A stretch of DNA of 64,000 nt from DAIOEK01 sp036746315 (GCA_036746315.1 DAIOEK010000008.1:4927-68926), one strand, 5' to 3'; counted from the first letter of the stretch, positions 32,516 to 41,577 are shown. The notes: generated from the letters alone by a model not told the origin. Numbers and translations: made by a program.

Positions 32516-34009
32516 CTAATAGTTTCGTTTTGCGGAGAACTTCACGCCATCCTTCTTGCAAATCCGTTTCATCACTTCGCGTGCGGTCATCACGCCGCTG
32601 GGCAGCCCTCCGCCTGCCTGTACCCACTGTCCTACCATATAGAAATTTTCCAAACCGGGCAGGGACTTGGAGATGGGTTTCGTCACCGACTGCGGAGTGG
32701 GCAGCCAGCCCTCAAATGAACCTTTCCAATTGCCGGTATATCGCTCGAATGTCACCGGAGTGGCGACATCGATCATTTCCACCTGGTTTTCCAGACCGGG
32801 AAAACGGCGGTCGAGGGCGTGTACCAGCTGCAGGGCTGCCTGTTTCTTTTCAGCATCATAGCGTTCCCGGTCGGAATAGAGATCATTCCAGTAGGTGTAA
32901 TCCGCGTTCAGCATAATGGCGATGGCGGTCTTGTTTTGAGGGGAGAGGGTGTTATCGTAGTTGTAGATGCAGGCTTCGATGTGCTCCAACTTTTCCCCCG
33001 CGATGGTGACCGGTTCTTCCAGGAAGAGGGTCAATCCGCCCGTCATTTGGGGAAGATCGGTAAATCGGCGATCCACGCCCAGCCCCACGTACAGCAGGGA
33101 GGGGAATAAGGGCGCGCTGTTGTAAAGTTCTGTAATCTTTTCGTCCAGATATTTTCCTTCGAGCATGTCAAAGATGGTGGCATGTCCGTCAGCCGCAGAA
33201 ATGACCACATCAGACCGGTACTCCGTACCGTCTTCCAGGCGGATGCCTATTGCGCGGTCGTCCTCCACCAGAATCTTTTCCACCCGAGCCCCATACTGAA
33301 TCTCTCCACCCAGATCAAGGTAACGTTTTTCAGCATTTTTAGCCATGGGCAGCGATCCTCCAATGGGGTATCCGGCGCCCTTGTTATGCAGCATTGCCAG
33401 TGTCACCATCAAACCGATCGCGCTCATCTCGGGGTACCATAACTCGCCGAAAACAAATCGCAAAGCAGGCGATTTGAACAGCCTGCCAAATTCTGCCATA
33501 TTCTGCCTGCCCCACTTCATCAATATGGGCATGGTCGATGCCATGGGAATGATTGATTTGAGGTTGTCGCCAAGGTTGGAATCTACAGTTGGGTTCCACC
33601 TGGCAAATTTGCGGATGGTGCTGCATACTTCTTTGATGAGTTTTTCATCTTCAGGGCCGATTTCCAACAGGTGTTTTTCCAGGCGGTTTACATCCGTATA
33701 CAGGTTTACCACCTGCCCATCTTTAAACTCAATGCGCGAGAATACCTCGGGGTCAAAGATTTCCATCCCGTCGATCAAGCCGATCTCTTCCCAGTAACGG
33801 TGATAATTGTAATTGGGGCTGGAGCCGGTGAGCCAGTGAATGCAGCCGTCGATCGTGTATCCTTTGCGTTTCCAGGCGGTCATTAATCCACCGGGCTGGG
33901 TGTGCATCTCCACGATTTTGGTTTGATAACCATTTAACCGACCATAAATGCCCATGGATAAGCCGGCAATGCCGGCGCCGATAACAAGCATGGTCTTTTT
34001 TTGTTCCAT
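32516..34009 (-). CDS. FAD-dependent CrtI-like oxidoreductase
   Basis: 497 residues. N-terminal Rossmann motif MLVIGAGIAGLSMGIYGRLN and the acidic ribose-binding end IVEMHTQPGGLMTAW. The C-terminus has the typical FAD closing motif (NFYMVGQWVQAGGGLPSG). The pattern resembles phytoene desaturase/carotenoid isomerase-type amine oxidoreductases. No other carotenoid gene is nearby, so the substrate may be another lipid or quinone. Single gene, own terminator, ribosome site weak (GAGAACAAA). Confidence 0.9.
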   Translation of the reverse strand: MEQKKTMLVIGAGIAGLSMGIYGRLNGYQTKIVEMHTQPGGLMTAWKRKGYTIDGCIHWLTGSSPNYNYHRYWEEIGLIDGMEIFDPEVFSRIEFKDGQVVNLYTDVNRLEKHLLEIGPEDEKLIKEVCSTIRKFARWNPTVDSNLGDNLKSIIPMASTMPILMKWGRQNMAEFGRLFKSPALRFVFGELWYPEMSAIGLMVTLAMLHNKGAGYPIGGSLPMAKNAEKRYLDLGGEIQYGARVEKILVEDDRAIGIRLEDGTEYRSDVVISAADGHATIFDMLEGKYLDEKITELYNSAPLFPSLLYVGLGVDRRFTDLPQMTGGLTLFLEEPVTIAGEKLEHIEACIYNYDNTLSPQNKTAIAIMLNADYTYWNDLYSDRERYDAEKKQAALQLVHALDRRFPGLENQVEMIDVATPVTFERYTGNWKGSFEGWLPTPQSVTKPISKSLPGLENFYMVGQWVQAGGGLPSGVMTAREVMKRICKKDGVKFSAKRNY

Positions 34010-34068
34010 TTTGTTCTCCGAATGTTCAATCCGTTCACTCTATATACGCAAAAGGCGGAACCATAGTT

Positions 34069-34554
34069 TCAGTCGGCTTTGGGAGATTTCGTGTGAATGG
34101 TCATGTGGCGCAGCAAGGCAGACCCTTTGGGCAGCACCTTCTTCGCTGTCCGGTAGGCTTCTTCAGATGTTACCTGCTGTGTGCGCAGGTATTTCTTTAA
34201 AACCGGGGCGAGGATGTATTGATATTTTTCTTTAAGATAATTGTTGCGCATGGTACCTGCGATGATGGTACTCAGTACCACGGAAAGAATGATCCCCATA
34301 CCCCACAGCACCCATTCTAGTGTTGAGAATGCAAACATATATGCGGCTGCAGCCACCAGCGCCGGGATGCCCAGCCAGATCAGGATGATTTTACCGTTCA
34401 GGCTGTGTGGAACCTCATCGCATTTTTGATCCAGGCGGATGAGAAAGTTTTTGAGTGCATCCTGCGGACGCTGCTGGATGCGCAGATCGCCGCAGTATTC
34501 GCAGTTCTCATCCAGCAGAGGGGCGCCGCAGGCAGGGCAGTTTTGTGATTTCAT
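34069..34554 (-). CDS. zinc-ribbon two-helix membrane protein
   Basis: 161 residues. Zinc ribbon at the N-terminus (NCPACGAPLLDENCEYCGD), two hydrophobic helices near 58-100 (IILIWLGIPALVAAAAYMFA; WVLWGMGIILSVVLSTII), then a basic helical tail. No named family. Lies 60 bp upstream of the CrtI-like gene on the same strand and may share its transcript. Confidence 0.7.
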   Translation of the reverse strand: MKSQNCPACGAPLLDENCEYCGDLRIQQRPQDALKNFLIRLDQKCDEVPHSLNGKIILIWLGIPALVAAAAYMFAFSTLEWVLWGMGIILSVVLSTIIAGTMRNNYLKEKYQYILAPVLKKYLRTQQVTSEEAYRTAKKVLPKGSALLRHMTIHTKSPKAD

Positions 34555-34684
34555 AAGTATCCTTTGCGATACAATTGTTAATCACGTCAGCCATTCAACC
34601 GGGCGACGATGTAACTGTATATATTATATATTCACGTATCTGCATCATGGCAATATGCGGGTCTGTTTGAGCGGAGATGAGATT

Positions 34685-35032
34685 ATGTTGGAAATTGGAG
34701 CCATCGTGTGGGGTGTGCGGGACCTGGAGCGCAGCATAAGGTTTTGGAGCGAGGCGTTGGATTATCAACTGCGCAGAGAGCCGGATATCGATTTCGCCAT
34801 TCTTGTCCCAAGGCAGGGGATTGGGGTGCAGCTTTCGCTGAACTCGGCTGTTACCTCGGATAAACCCAAACGTCATCATCTGGATCTGTTCACACGTGAT
34901 CAGAAAAAGGAAGTGGCGCGATTGTTGGGGCTGGGCGCGACCCGTGTGGAGTGGCGCTACGAACCGGATGCGGATTACGTGGTACTGGCTGACCCTGATG
35001 GAAATACATTCTGTGTGGTTCAGATTCACTGA
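34685..35032 (+). CDS. VOC-family (glyoxalase-like) protein
   Basis: 115 residues from ATG 34685, with GGAGATGAG upstream. The single VOC module begins IGAIVWGVRDLERSIRFWSE and ends DYVVLADPDGNTFCVVQIH, the standard pattern with a metal-binding Glu replaced (FCVV in place of xE). Predicted small cytoplasmic enzyme or binding protein with unknown ligand. The GNAT gene follows after 12 bp. Confidence 0.87.
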   Translation: MLEIGAIVWGVRDLERSIRFWSEALDYQLRREPDIDFAILVPRQGIGVQLSLNSAVTSDKPKRHHLDLFTRDQKKEVARLLGLGATRVEWRYEPDADYVVLADPDGNTFCVVQIH

Positions 35033-35044
35033 AAAGGGGTTTGC

Positions 35045-35563
35045 ATGACAACGGTTAAGATCAATATCAGAGATGAAGCACCGAACGATATCGAGGTTAT
35101 TGCTGATGTAACGAAAGCTGCATTTGAAAGCATGGAGATCAGCAACCATACCGAACAGTTCATAGTAAATGCGCTGCGCAAGGCGGGAGTGTTAACCATC
35201 TCCCTGGTTGCAGAAGTTGACGGCAGGGTGGTGGGGCACATAGCTTTCTCCCCCGTGAGCATGTCTGATGGCACTGTGGGTTGGTACGGGCTGGGTCCGG
35301 TTTCCGTGCTGCCGGCATATCAACGCAGGGGAATTGGCAAAGCGTTGATCGATGCCGGGCTCATCCGTTTGAAAGCCCTGGGCGCAAATGGCTGTTGCCT
35401 GGTCGGACATCCTGGATACTATGTGAAGTTCGGATTCAAGAATACGGCGGTTCTGGCACACGAAGGCGTTCCGCCGGAAGTATTTTTTGTGCTTGTGTTT
35501 AAAGGAAACATTCCTTGTGGTTATGTGACTTTTCATAAAGCTTTCGAGGTGACCGGTGAGTGA
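35045..35563 (+). CDS. GNAT family N-acetyltransferase
   Basis: 172 residues. Acetyl-CoA binding motif VLPAYQRRGIGKALIDAGL (about 97-115) followed by HPGYYVKFGFKNT. The pattern is close to the YhbS-type group. Substrate unknown. AAAAGGGG ribosome site; operon with the preceding VOC gene and possibly the frameshifted membrane gene that follows 46 bp later. Confidence 0.9.
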   Translation: MTTVKINIRDEAPNDIEVIADVTKAAFESMEISNHTEQFIVNALRKAGVLTISLVAEVDGRVVGHIAFSPVSMSDGTVGWYGLGPVSVLPAYQRRGIGKALIDAGLIRLKALGANGCCLVGHPGYYVKFGFKNTAVLAHEGVPPEVFFVLVFKGNIPCGYVTFHKAFEVTGE

Positions 35564-35609
35564 GAGTATAACAAACCACTCACAAAGGGATGGGCAGTTC
35601 GGAGGAATG

Positions 35610-36088
35610 ATGAAAAAATTGCTGCAAATTAGCTTGAAGGCACTCACTCTGGGGGCGGCTGGTTCCCCCTGCTGGTATTCTCAACGCATGTATTTGCAGA
35701 CCGCGTTCTGCATTTGTACGACCTGTGGCCACATATTGACATTCCAATGCATTTCAGCGGAGGTTTGGCAATTGCCTTTTTTGTATCCAGGTGTTTTCAA
35801 TTATTACCTCGTGAATCCTTTAACCGGAGCCGTATTGTTCTGCTGGAATTGGTTTTGATCCTCAGTATCACTGTGTCTGCAACTGCTCTTTGGGAATTTG
35901 CTGAATTTTCCATTGATCAATTACTTGGAACCAATATTCAGGTCAGTCTTGCCAACACAATTCAGGATATGGTGATGGGTACCCTGGGCGCACTTGTGCT
36001 TGTCCTGATCCGAGCCAGGAAGCTGCGGATTAGTACGAACGAATTGTATGAATTTGCCATTGATTGGATACAGGGCGAAACGGTATAA
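35610..36088 (+). pseudogene. frameshifted YjdF/DUF2238-like membrane protein
   Basis: From ATG 35610 (GGAGGA upstream) the frame gives MKKLLQISLKALTLGAAG, then loses sense. The next frame reads WFPLLVFSTHVFADRVLHLY and DIPMHFSGGLAIAFFVSRCF, continuing with ALWEFAEFSIDQLLGTNIQV and TIQDMVMGTLGALVLVLIR to the stop at 36088. One missing G in the G5 run at about 35651-35655 would rejoin the two parts. The joined protein is a four-helix membrane protein with the HF-GG / WEF-E / D-M-G-GA motifs of the DUF2238-like group. It may be a recent mutation or a homopolymer error. Confidence 0.7.
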
Positions 36089-36109
36089 ACACTGTTTTTA
36101 GTGTTGTCA

Positions 36110-36155
36110 GCAAATACCGCTTAAGGGAACTGCCTTAAGCGGTATTTGCTTTTTT
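36110..36155 (+). terminator. strong intrinsic terminator
   Basis: Perfect 17-bp stem (36110-36126 with 36133-36149), loop GAACTG, then TTTTTT. A second small hairpin (AACACT/AGTGTT) precedes it. It closes the VOC-GNAT-membrane protein unit. Confidence 0.92.
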
Positions 36156-36212
36156 GCTGCATAATTAATTCGGTGGTTAAAAAGGTAAGATTTGCAAATA
36201 CATTGGAGGAGT

Positions 36213-37184
36213 ATGAACCTGCCTCTGGACTGGTTGTTGACTGGTGACCCCTGGGTGGCATACCGCACAAGATTGGACCTGTTGGACGAGGGCAAAGATT
36301 CCCCAGCAGTCCAAGCGGCGCGCGGACAAATGCTGCATCATCCTCTGATCAGGGGACTGATTGATGAACTGCGCGGTTGGCCGGGTGTGGTTGTGAGCAG
36401 CCACAAAAACGCAGGGCAGCATTACCACAAGCTCACCTTTCTGGCAGACCTGGGCTTGCAAAAAGATGATGAGGGCATGCCGGAAATCATTGAGCGCGTT
36501 ACGGCATACACAACCGAAGAAGGTCCCTTCGCCCTTCCAATGACCATCTCTGCCAGTTATGGCGGGAGTGGTGAGGAGAGGCAGGCTTGGGCGTTGTGTG
36601 ATGCGCCGGTGACGCTTTACGCATTGTTGAAATTGGGGTTGATGGGCGAGGGTGGGATTCGACAGGCGGTGGATTATCTCATTGGATTGGTCAGGGAGAA
36701 TGGCTGGCCTTGTGCCGTTTCGAAGGAGCTGGGGGATTTCCGCGGTCCCGGGCGAAAGGGAGACCCCTGCCCGTATGCCAACCTGGTCATGCTCAAACTG
36801 CTCGGTACGGATGCTGAACTCCGTGAGCATCCATCCGCGCATATTGGTGCCGAAACCATACTCCGCCTGTGGGTGAATAGCCAGACGGAACATCCCTACA
36901 TTTTCTATATGGGTAACGATTTCCGAAAGCTGAAAGCTCCCTTCGTCTGGTATGACCTGATGCATGTATTGGATGTGTTGTCTGTTTTTCCCTGGCTGAA
37001 GGATGACGCGCGATTGCGTGATATGGCAACTTTGCTGCGCAGTAAAGCTGACGGAGAGGGAAAATATAAAGTCGAATCCATCTGGACAGCCTGGAAAGAC
37101 TGGGAGTTTGGTCAGAAAAAAGTCTCTTCAACCTGGCTGACCTTGCTGGCATGGCGAATATTTAAGCGATTGGAAATAGCCTGA
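36213..37184 (+). CDS. prenyltransferase-like alpha/alpha-toroid protein, second copy
   Basis: About 323 residues from ATG 36213 (TTGGAGGAG ribosome site). Helical repeat protein of the same style as 22650-23666: QAVDYLIGLVRENGWPCAVS, then ADGEGKYKVESIWTAWKDWE and STWLTLLAWRIFKRLE at the end, which align in layout with the end of the other copy. No catalytic motif recognised. Single gene between a terminator and a new promoter. Confidence 0.65.
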   Translation: MNLPLDWLLTGDPWVAYRTRLDLLDEGKDSPAVQAARGQMLHHPLIRGLIDELRGWPGVVVSSHKNAGQHYHKLTFLADLGLQKDDEGMPEIIERVTAYTTEEGPFALPMTISASYGGSGEERQAWALCDAPVTLYALLKLGLMGEGGIRQAVDYLIGLVRENGWPCAVSKELGDFRGPGRKGDPCPYANLVMLKLLGTDAELREHPSAHIGAETILRLWVNSQTEHPYIFYMGNDFRKLKAPFVWYDLMHVLDVLSVFPWLKDDARLRDMATLLRSKADGEGKYKVESIWTAWKDWEFGQKKVSSTWLTLLAWRIFKRLEIA

Positions 37185-37211
37185 GTGCAGAGCAAAAATC
37201 TGCGGAACCAG

Positions 37212-37239
37212 TTGATTCTACCCGCAGGTTCACTATAAT
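37212..37239 (+). promoter_or_regulatory. probable sigma-70-type promoter of the surface lipoprotein gene
   Basis: TTGATT (37212-37217), 16-bp spacer, TATAAT (37234-37239), about 90 bp before the ATG at 37331. Confidence 0.6.
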
Positions 37240-37330
37240 AAAGTTATCCTTGTCGGCTAATCAATTTAGCGCGCAAAAACATGACCGCGACCGCCACCCT
37301 GTGCGTTTACGTTAGAAAGGGAGGGAAATT

Positions 37331-38908
37331 ATGACAGGTCGAGTTTATGTACCATGCCTGGTGATCGTTCTTGCTTTGGCGTTTTTTCTGACATCGTGTG
37401 ATCCTTCACCCTGTACGGCGGATCAACTGGTGGCGCCAACGAATTTGGAACCGAATTCAGATACGGTTGATCCGGCTTCACTGGTCACCCTAACCTGGAC
37501 TTATCCCGGTTCGAGTTGTGCAATAGATCGGGTGGAAACATATCTGTGGACCGGGCCCGAGCCTGAGTCTCCCGGCATGACCGGATCCACGACCGGCACA
37601 TCCCTTACCTGGCCGGTTCCGCTCCAGCCCGGCACCACCTACTACTGGAAAGCATATGCGGAGATGGAAACAGGTCCCGGTCCGGATGTTCAGGGTCCGG
37701 CTGCCACATCCTGGTTCTATACCGGTCCGGTATGCTCGAACCCGGCGGGGATGTTGCCCGTCGACCTGGTTACACCTGAAAACCATGCCATTCTCAATGC
37801 AACTGACGGCATTTCATATTTTTGGGATGATCCGACAAATTGTCTTGTAGACGGACTCTTCGAGTTACAGATTTCCCTGTATGCTGATTTTCACGAATAC
37901 TGGCATCGGGTTCCCATCCTTCAAACACAATACCCCGGTTCGCCATCTGATCCGGCGTTCACTTATACCGATGGCACCCGATATTACTGGCGGGTGATGA
38001 CCGACCCATCCGGACCACAGGAGGGACCTTATTCAGAGGTTTACACCTTCCTGGTGGACAACACCAACGGTACGCCACAATTCATTCCCACCTGCCCCAA
38101 TGGATACGATTACCCACCCGTGGATTTGATCTACCCACCTGATGATGTCACAACCGATGCTTCCTCCAGTATGTGGTTCGACTGGCATGATCCATCTGAT
38201 TGCAAATTGAACGGGCATTATGAATTGCAGTTCTCATTGACTGAAGATTTTGCTGAATACCATCATCGCGTCTGGGTGGATGATGTGACCGAGCATGTGC
38301 TGCACGTAGGGGATCCTGCCTATGACTTTGAAGATTGCACGCGTTATTACTGGCGGGTAAAAACCGACCCAGCCGGACCACCCGAAGAACCGTTTTCCGA
38401 GGTTCGATCATTCTTTGTCAATCAAACCGGTGGAATATGCCCGCACTACTACCAGTTGATCACCCCGGTTGCCCCGTGGGAGTTCATCACACCCCCCGAT
38501 TTGATCACCCCGGTTCCTGATATACCGGTGATACCCGAAGCGCCTTCGTTGATTGGAAGCGAAAACATGAACTGCCGGCGGGGTCCCGCTTCTGCCTATG
38601 ATATCGATGACACCTTGTTCAAGGGAATTCGCGCCATGATCGAGGGGCGAAATGAGGACAGCACCTGGTGGTATATCCTCAGCCCGAATCTGGGGATTCG
38701 CTGCTGGGTATGGGGCGCCAAGGTGGAAACGTATGGCGACTTGTCCAAAGTTCCCATCATCGTTCCACCGGAATTACCCCAGGAACCCGAAAAACCAGCA
38801 GAACCCACTTGTGGGAGCTATACCGATCGGGCCACCTGTGGAAAACACCCCGAATGCATATGGACTATGCTGCAAACCAGTCAGCAATGGGTGTGTCAGG
38901 CGAAATAG
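37331..38908 (+). CDS. large surface lipoprotein with Fn3-like repeats, SH3b-like domain and Cys-rich tail
   Basis: 525 residues. Signal peptide ends in FFLTSC, so Cys19 is the probable lipid site. Three related beta-sandwich repeats follow (about 30-135, 140-245, 255-360). Each has a Trp-rich start (TLTWTYPGSSC; YFWDDPTNCLVDGLFELQ; WFDWHDPSDCKLNGHYELQF) and an end like RYYWRVKTDPAGP. Residues 405-475 resemble a bacterial SH3 domain (MNCRRGPASAYDIDDTLFKG ... WWYILSP), and the last 40 hold four cysteines. Probably a cell-wall or exopolymer binding protein. Own promoter and terminator. Confidence 0.8.
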   Translation: MTGRVYVPCLVIVLALAFFLTSCDPSPCTADQLVAPTNLEPNSDTVDPASLVTLTWTYPGSSCAIDRVETYLWTGPEPESPGMTGSTTGTSLTWPVPLQPGTTYYWKAYAEMETGPGPDVQGPAATSWFYTGPVCSNPAGMLPVDLVTPENHAILNATDGISYFWDDPTNCLVDGLFELQISLYADFHEYWHRVPILQTQYPGSPSDPAFTYTDGTRYYWRVMTDPSGPQEGPYSEVYTFLVDNTNGTPQFIPTCPNGYDYPPVDLIYPPDDVTTDASSSMWFDWHDPSDCKLNGHYELQFSLTEDFAEYHHRVWVDDVTEHVLHVGDPAYDFEDCTRYYWRVKTDPAGPPEEPFSEVRSFFVNQTGGICPHYYQLITPVAPWEFITPPDLITPVPDIPVIPEAPSLIGSENMNCRRGPASAYDIDDTLFKGIRAMIEGRNEDSTWWYILSPNLGIRCWVWGAKVETYGDLSKVPIIVPPELPQEPEKPAEPTCGSYTDRATCGKHPECIWTMLQTSQQWVCQAK

Positions 38909-38926
38909 CTTTTGCCGCGTAAAACA

Positions 38927-38959
38927 AAAGACAGCCCAACTCAAGATTGGGCTGTCTTT
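38927..38959. terminator. bidirectional terminator between lipoprotein and MerR genes
   Basis: 13-bp stem AAAGACAGCCCAA (38927-38939) with TTGGGCTGTCTTT (38947-38959); it serves both convergent genes. Confidence 0.88.
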
Positions 38960-38973
38960 CTCTGCCCGCGCGA

Positions 38974-39714
38974 TTACTTTCTTGCAACGTATATCTTTAC
39001 CGCCTCCGACATGAAATCCGCCAGGTCGGGGTGGAGTTTATCGAAATTCTTCCTGAAGCGCGGATCAGCGCCATAATGTTCTGCCAGCCCAACCAGCTGT
39101 TCATCGTTGGGCGACCAGAAATATTCCAGGTGATGATGCCAGCGGGCAATACAGGCTTGAACTTCCGGTGAGGCTGCTCCTTTGGGCATTGCCTCCACTA
39201 AGTCCTGGTAGATGGACTCCCCTTCTTCACCGATGCGGGTTTTCTCCTCTTTGGAGTAGTGATTCCACTTTTGGTAAGAAGCCTTGACGGTTTCGGGGTC
39301 GTACATCTCCATTGCCTCTTTTTTATACTCTTCTTGCTGTTCTTCGTTGAACACGTCGAATAATTGTTTTGCGGTCATCGCCTTACTTCCTTTCAGGTGG
39401 TCAATTGTGTCTTCCACCGTGGTGATGATATTCTCGAGGTGCGCGATGCGTTTTCGCAGGGCAGTTTTATGCCGTTCCAATGCGAGGAGCACATCAAAAT
39501 CCATGCCGCCCATGATCTCGCGGATCTGCTCGAGGGGGATATCCAGTTCGCGATACAACAGAATCTGTTGCAGGTGGATCAAGGCATCCTCCCCGTAATA
39601 GCGATAGCCGTTATCGCCAACCCGGGACGGCTTGAGGAGACCCATCTCGTCGTAGTAATGCAGTGTGCGTCGGGTGACCCCGGCGAGCTTTGCCAACTGT
39701 TTTACCGTGAACAT
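38974..39714 (-). CDS. MerR-family regulator, TipA type
   Basis: 246 residues. N-terminal MerR HTH (FTVKQLAKLAGVTRRTLHYYDEMGLL), linker coiled coil, then a C-terminal TipAS-like domain (about 115-246) with MYDPETVKASYQKWNHYS and EYFWSPNDEQLVGLAEHY. TipA proteins sense thiopeptide-type or other antibiotic ligands and activate their own promoter. The gene's promoter has the 19-bp spacer expected for MerR control. It is divergent from a cation-efflux gene, a possible second target. Confidence 0.93.
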   Translation of the reverse strand: MFTVKQLAKLAGVTRRTLHYYDEMGLLKPSRVGDNGYRYYGEDALIHLQQILLYRELDIPLEQIREIMGGMDFDVLLALERHKTALRKRIAHLENIITTVEDTIDHLKGSKAMTAKQLFDVFNEEQQEEYKKEAMEMYDPETVKASYQKWNHYSKEEKTRIGEEGESIYQDLVEAMPKGAASPEVQACIARWHHHLEYFWSPNDEQLVGLAEHYGADPRFRKNFDKLHPDLADFMSEAVKIYVARK

Positions 39715-39720
39715 GCTGGA

Positions 39721-39751
39721 AGTATAAACTATTACGTAACGTTAATGTCAA
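39721..39751 (-). promoter_or_regulatory. MerR-type promoter with 19-bp spacer, apparently leaderless
   Basis: On the - strand TTGACA (39751-39746), a 19-bp spacer containing the near-palindrome ATTACGTAACGTTAAT (39731-39746 on the + strand), and TATACT (39726-39721). The ATG begins only 6 bp after the -10, so transcription would start at or next to the start codon. Confidence 0.7.
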
Positions 39752-39791
39752 GAGTAAGTGGATGATGAAGATTGTAGTAGAATCAGAATTT

Positions 39792-40766
39792 ATGACAACT
39801 GCCCGTAAATCACGTGATTTTCTCACCAGGTTTGCCTGGGTTTCCATTGCCGCAGCCGTGGCAACGATTATTTTGAAGACGGTTGCCTATCTATTAACCG
39901 GCTCCGTGGGTTTGCTTTCCGATGCGCTGGAGTCGATTGTCAACCTGGTGGGTGGGATTATGGCACTGTCGATGTTGACGGTTGCCGCCCAACCGGAAGA
40001 CGACGAACATGCTTATGGTCACAGCAAGGCGGAGTATTTTTCCAGTACCGTGGAAGGCTTGTTGATCATCATTGCCGCTATCAGTATCGCATATACGGCT
40101 GTGCAGCGGATTATCAGCCCCCGGGAATTGGAACAGATTGGTTGGGGTTTGGTTGTTTCCACGCTCGCCTCGGGGATCAACCTGGCAGTCGCTTTGATCA
40201 TTCTGAAGGCCGCCCGGCAATACGATTCCATCACGCTTAAAGCCAATGCCAATCACCTGCTGACCGATGTATGGACGTCGGCGGGAGTGATCGTTGGGGT
40301 TGGCGCCGTGGCACTGAGCGGCTGGAAGCTGCTCGACCCTTTGATCGCCATTGCCGTTGCCATCAACATTATACGGACCGGTGTTAGCATATTAGGGCAG
40401 TCCGTTTCCGGATTGATGGATTCCGCCTGGCCAGCGGATGAGCAGAAAAACCTGAACACTATTCTGGAGCCATTTTCCAAAAAAGGAGTTCAATTCCATG
40501 CCATCCGAACCCGGGTTGCCGGTGCACGCAGGTTTGTCTCATTTCACGTGCTGGTGCCGGGACACTGGACGGTGGACAAGGGACATCATCTGCTGGAAGA
40601 AATTGAGGAAACCATCTATCGCAAAATCCCGAATGTGAATGTGATTACACATCTCGAACCGATCAATGATCCGGCTTCGATGAATGATCTGCATCTGGAC
40701 CGGCAGGTATCCGAAGCGCCCGATTCAGCGCCAGCCTCGCAGCAAACCGGGAATTCAAAAAAATAA
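39792..40766 (+). CDS. cation diffusion facilitator (CDF) metal exporter
   Basis: About 324 residues from ATG 39792 (MTTARKSRDF); an upstream ATG at 39762 gives a less typical extension. Six helices with metal-site motifs GLLSDALESIVNLVGG and ANHLLTDVWTSAGV, plus HAYGHSKAEYFSST between them, and a C-terminal cytoplasmic domain (SFHVLVPGHWTVDKGHHLLE) with a His/Asp-rich binding pattern. Exports divalent metal (Zn, Fe or Mn) using the proton gradient. Divergent from the MerR gene with 77 bp between starts. Confidence 0.93.
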   Translation: MTTARKSRDFLTRFAWVSIAAAVATIILKTVAYLLTGSVGLLSDALESIVNLVGGIMALSMLTVAAQPEDDEHAYGHSKAEYFSSTVEGLLIIIAAISIAYTAVQRIISPRELEQIGWGLVVSTLASGINLAVALIILKAARQYDSITLKANANHLLTDVWTSAGVIVGVGAVALSGWKLLDPLIAIAVAINIIRTGVSILGQSVSGLMDSAWPADEQKNLNTILEPFSKKGVQFHAIRTRVAGARRFVSFHVLVPGHWTVDKGHHLLEEIEETIYRKIPNVNVITHLEPINDPASMNDLHLDRQVSEAPDSAPASQQTGNSKK

Positions 40767-40806
40767 TCGTATTTACCCCTGAAGAGAACTTTGCTACAAT
40801 GAGTTT

Positions 40807-41577
40807 ATGGAATCACTCATTTGGACCTTCATCATTTTCTTTATCGTCATCCCACTTTTATCGCGCCTGATTAAAGTGGTTAAGTCAACCCCCAATCGGA
40901 ATTCTGTTTCCACCACCCCAACTGAAAAACCCGATTCTGCCGGACCCAGAAAGCTGGCGGCTATTATCGCCGTAGTGGTAATTCTGGCGATCGGTTCCTT
41001 GATGTTCATCGGTAATGGAACCGACCGGGTAACCTATTTTGTCACCATAATCGTTATTGCAATGCTTGCCAGTTCTGTGATGAAATTTGCCCGACGCACT
41101 CCTGCCAAACGGGGAGAAACACCGGCTTTATTCCGGTTGGACCCGTTGCAGGATCAGATGAGTGTTCTACGCTCTTTGCGTTCCACACCGCAACAAAGGG
41201 CGGATGTCATCGGCCGACTTCAGGCGAAGGGTGATCAAACCAGCCGTAATCTGATCCTGCGGGCGGCAATTCATGATCCCGATGTGATGGTGCAAAATTC
41301 GGCGTTTCAGGCTTTATCGGAATTGATGGGCGGAACTGATAAAGCCGAAGTTGCCGTGCGGACTTATAAGACCGGCAAACCGGATGCAGAGCCCTGGTTT
41401 CAAGGCGGCAGTTCCCTGTACGACGAAAAAGGTACAGAGCAAATCAGCACCTACGCAGCCCAAAACATCGATCCTTTCCGGGAGAGGAGTGGAAGCAGCA
41501 CCCTGCTGATCGTTTTGTTCTTTCTGGGCATATTGATAGCAGGCGGTGCAGCGTTGTACTTCTACTTTGTCCGGTAA
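40807..41577 (+). CDS. three-helix membrane protein with a helical middle domain
   Basis: 256 residues, no family recognised. Hydrophobic segments near 5-22, 50-90 (two helices) and 233-254. The part between (about 110-225) is cytoplasmic-like, with two short helical repeats (DQMSVLRSLRSTPQQRADVI; QNSAFQALSELMGGTDKAEV) resembling HEAT-type units. It lies 40 bp after the CDF gene and 80 bp before the LysM protein, on the same strand. Confidence 0.65.
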   Translation: MESLIWTFIIFFIVIPLLSRLIKVVKSTPNRNSVSTTPTEKPDSAGPRKLAAIIAVVVILAIGSLMFIGNGTDRVTYFVTIIVIAMLASSVMKFARRTPAKRGETPALFRLDPLQDQMSVLRSLRSTPQQRADVIGRLQAKGDQTSRNLILRAAIHDPDVMVQNSAFQALSELMGGTDKAEVAVRTYKTGKPDAEPWFQGGSSLYDEKGTEQISTYAAQNIDPFRERSGSSTLLIVLFFLGILIAGGAALYFYFVR

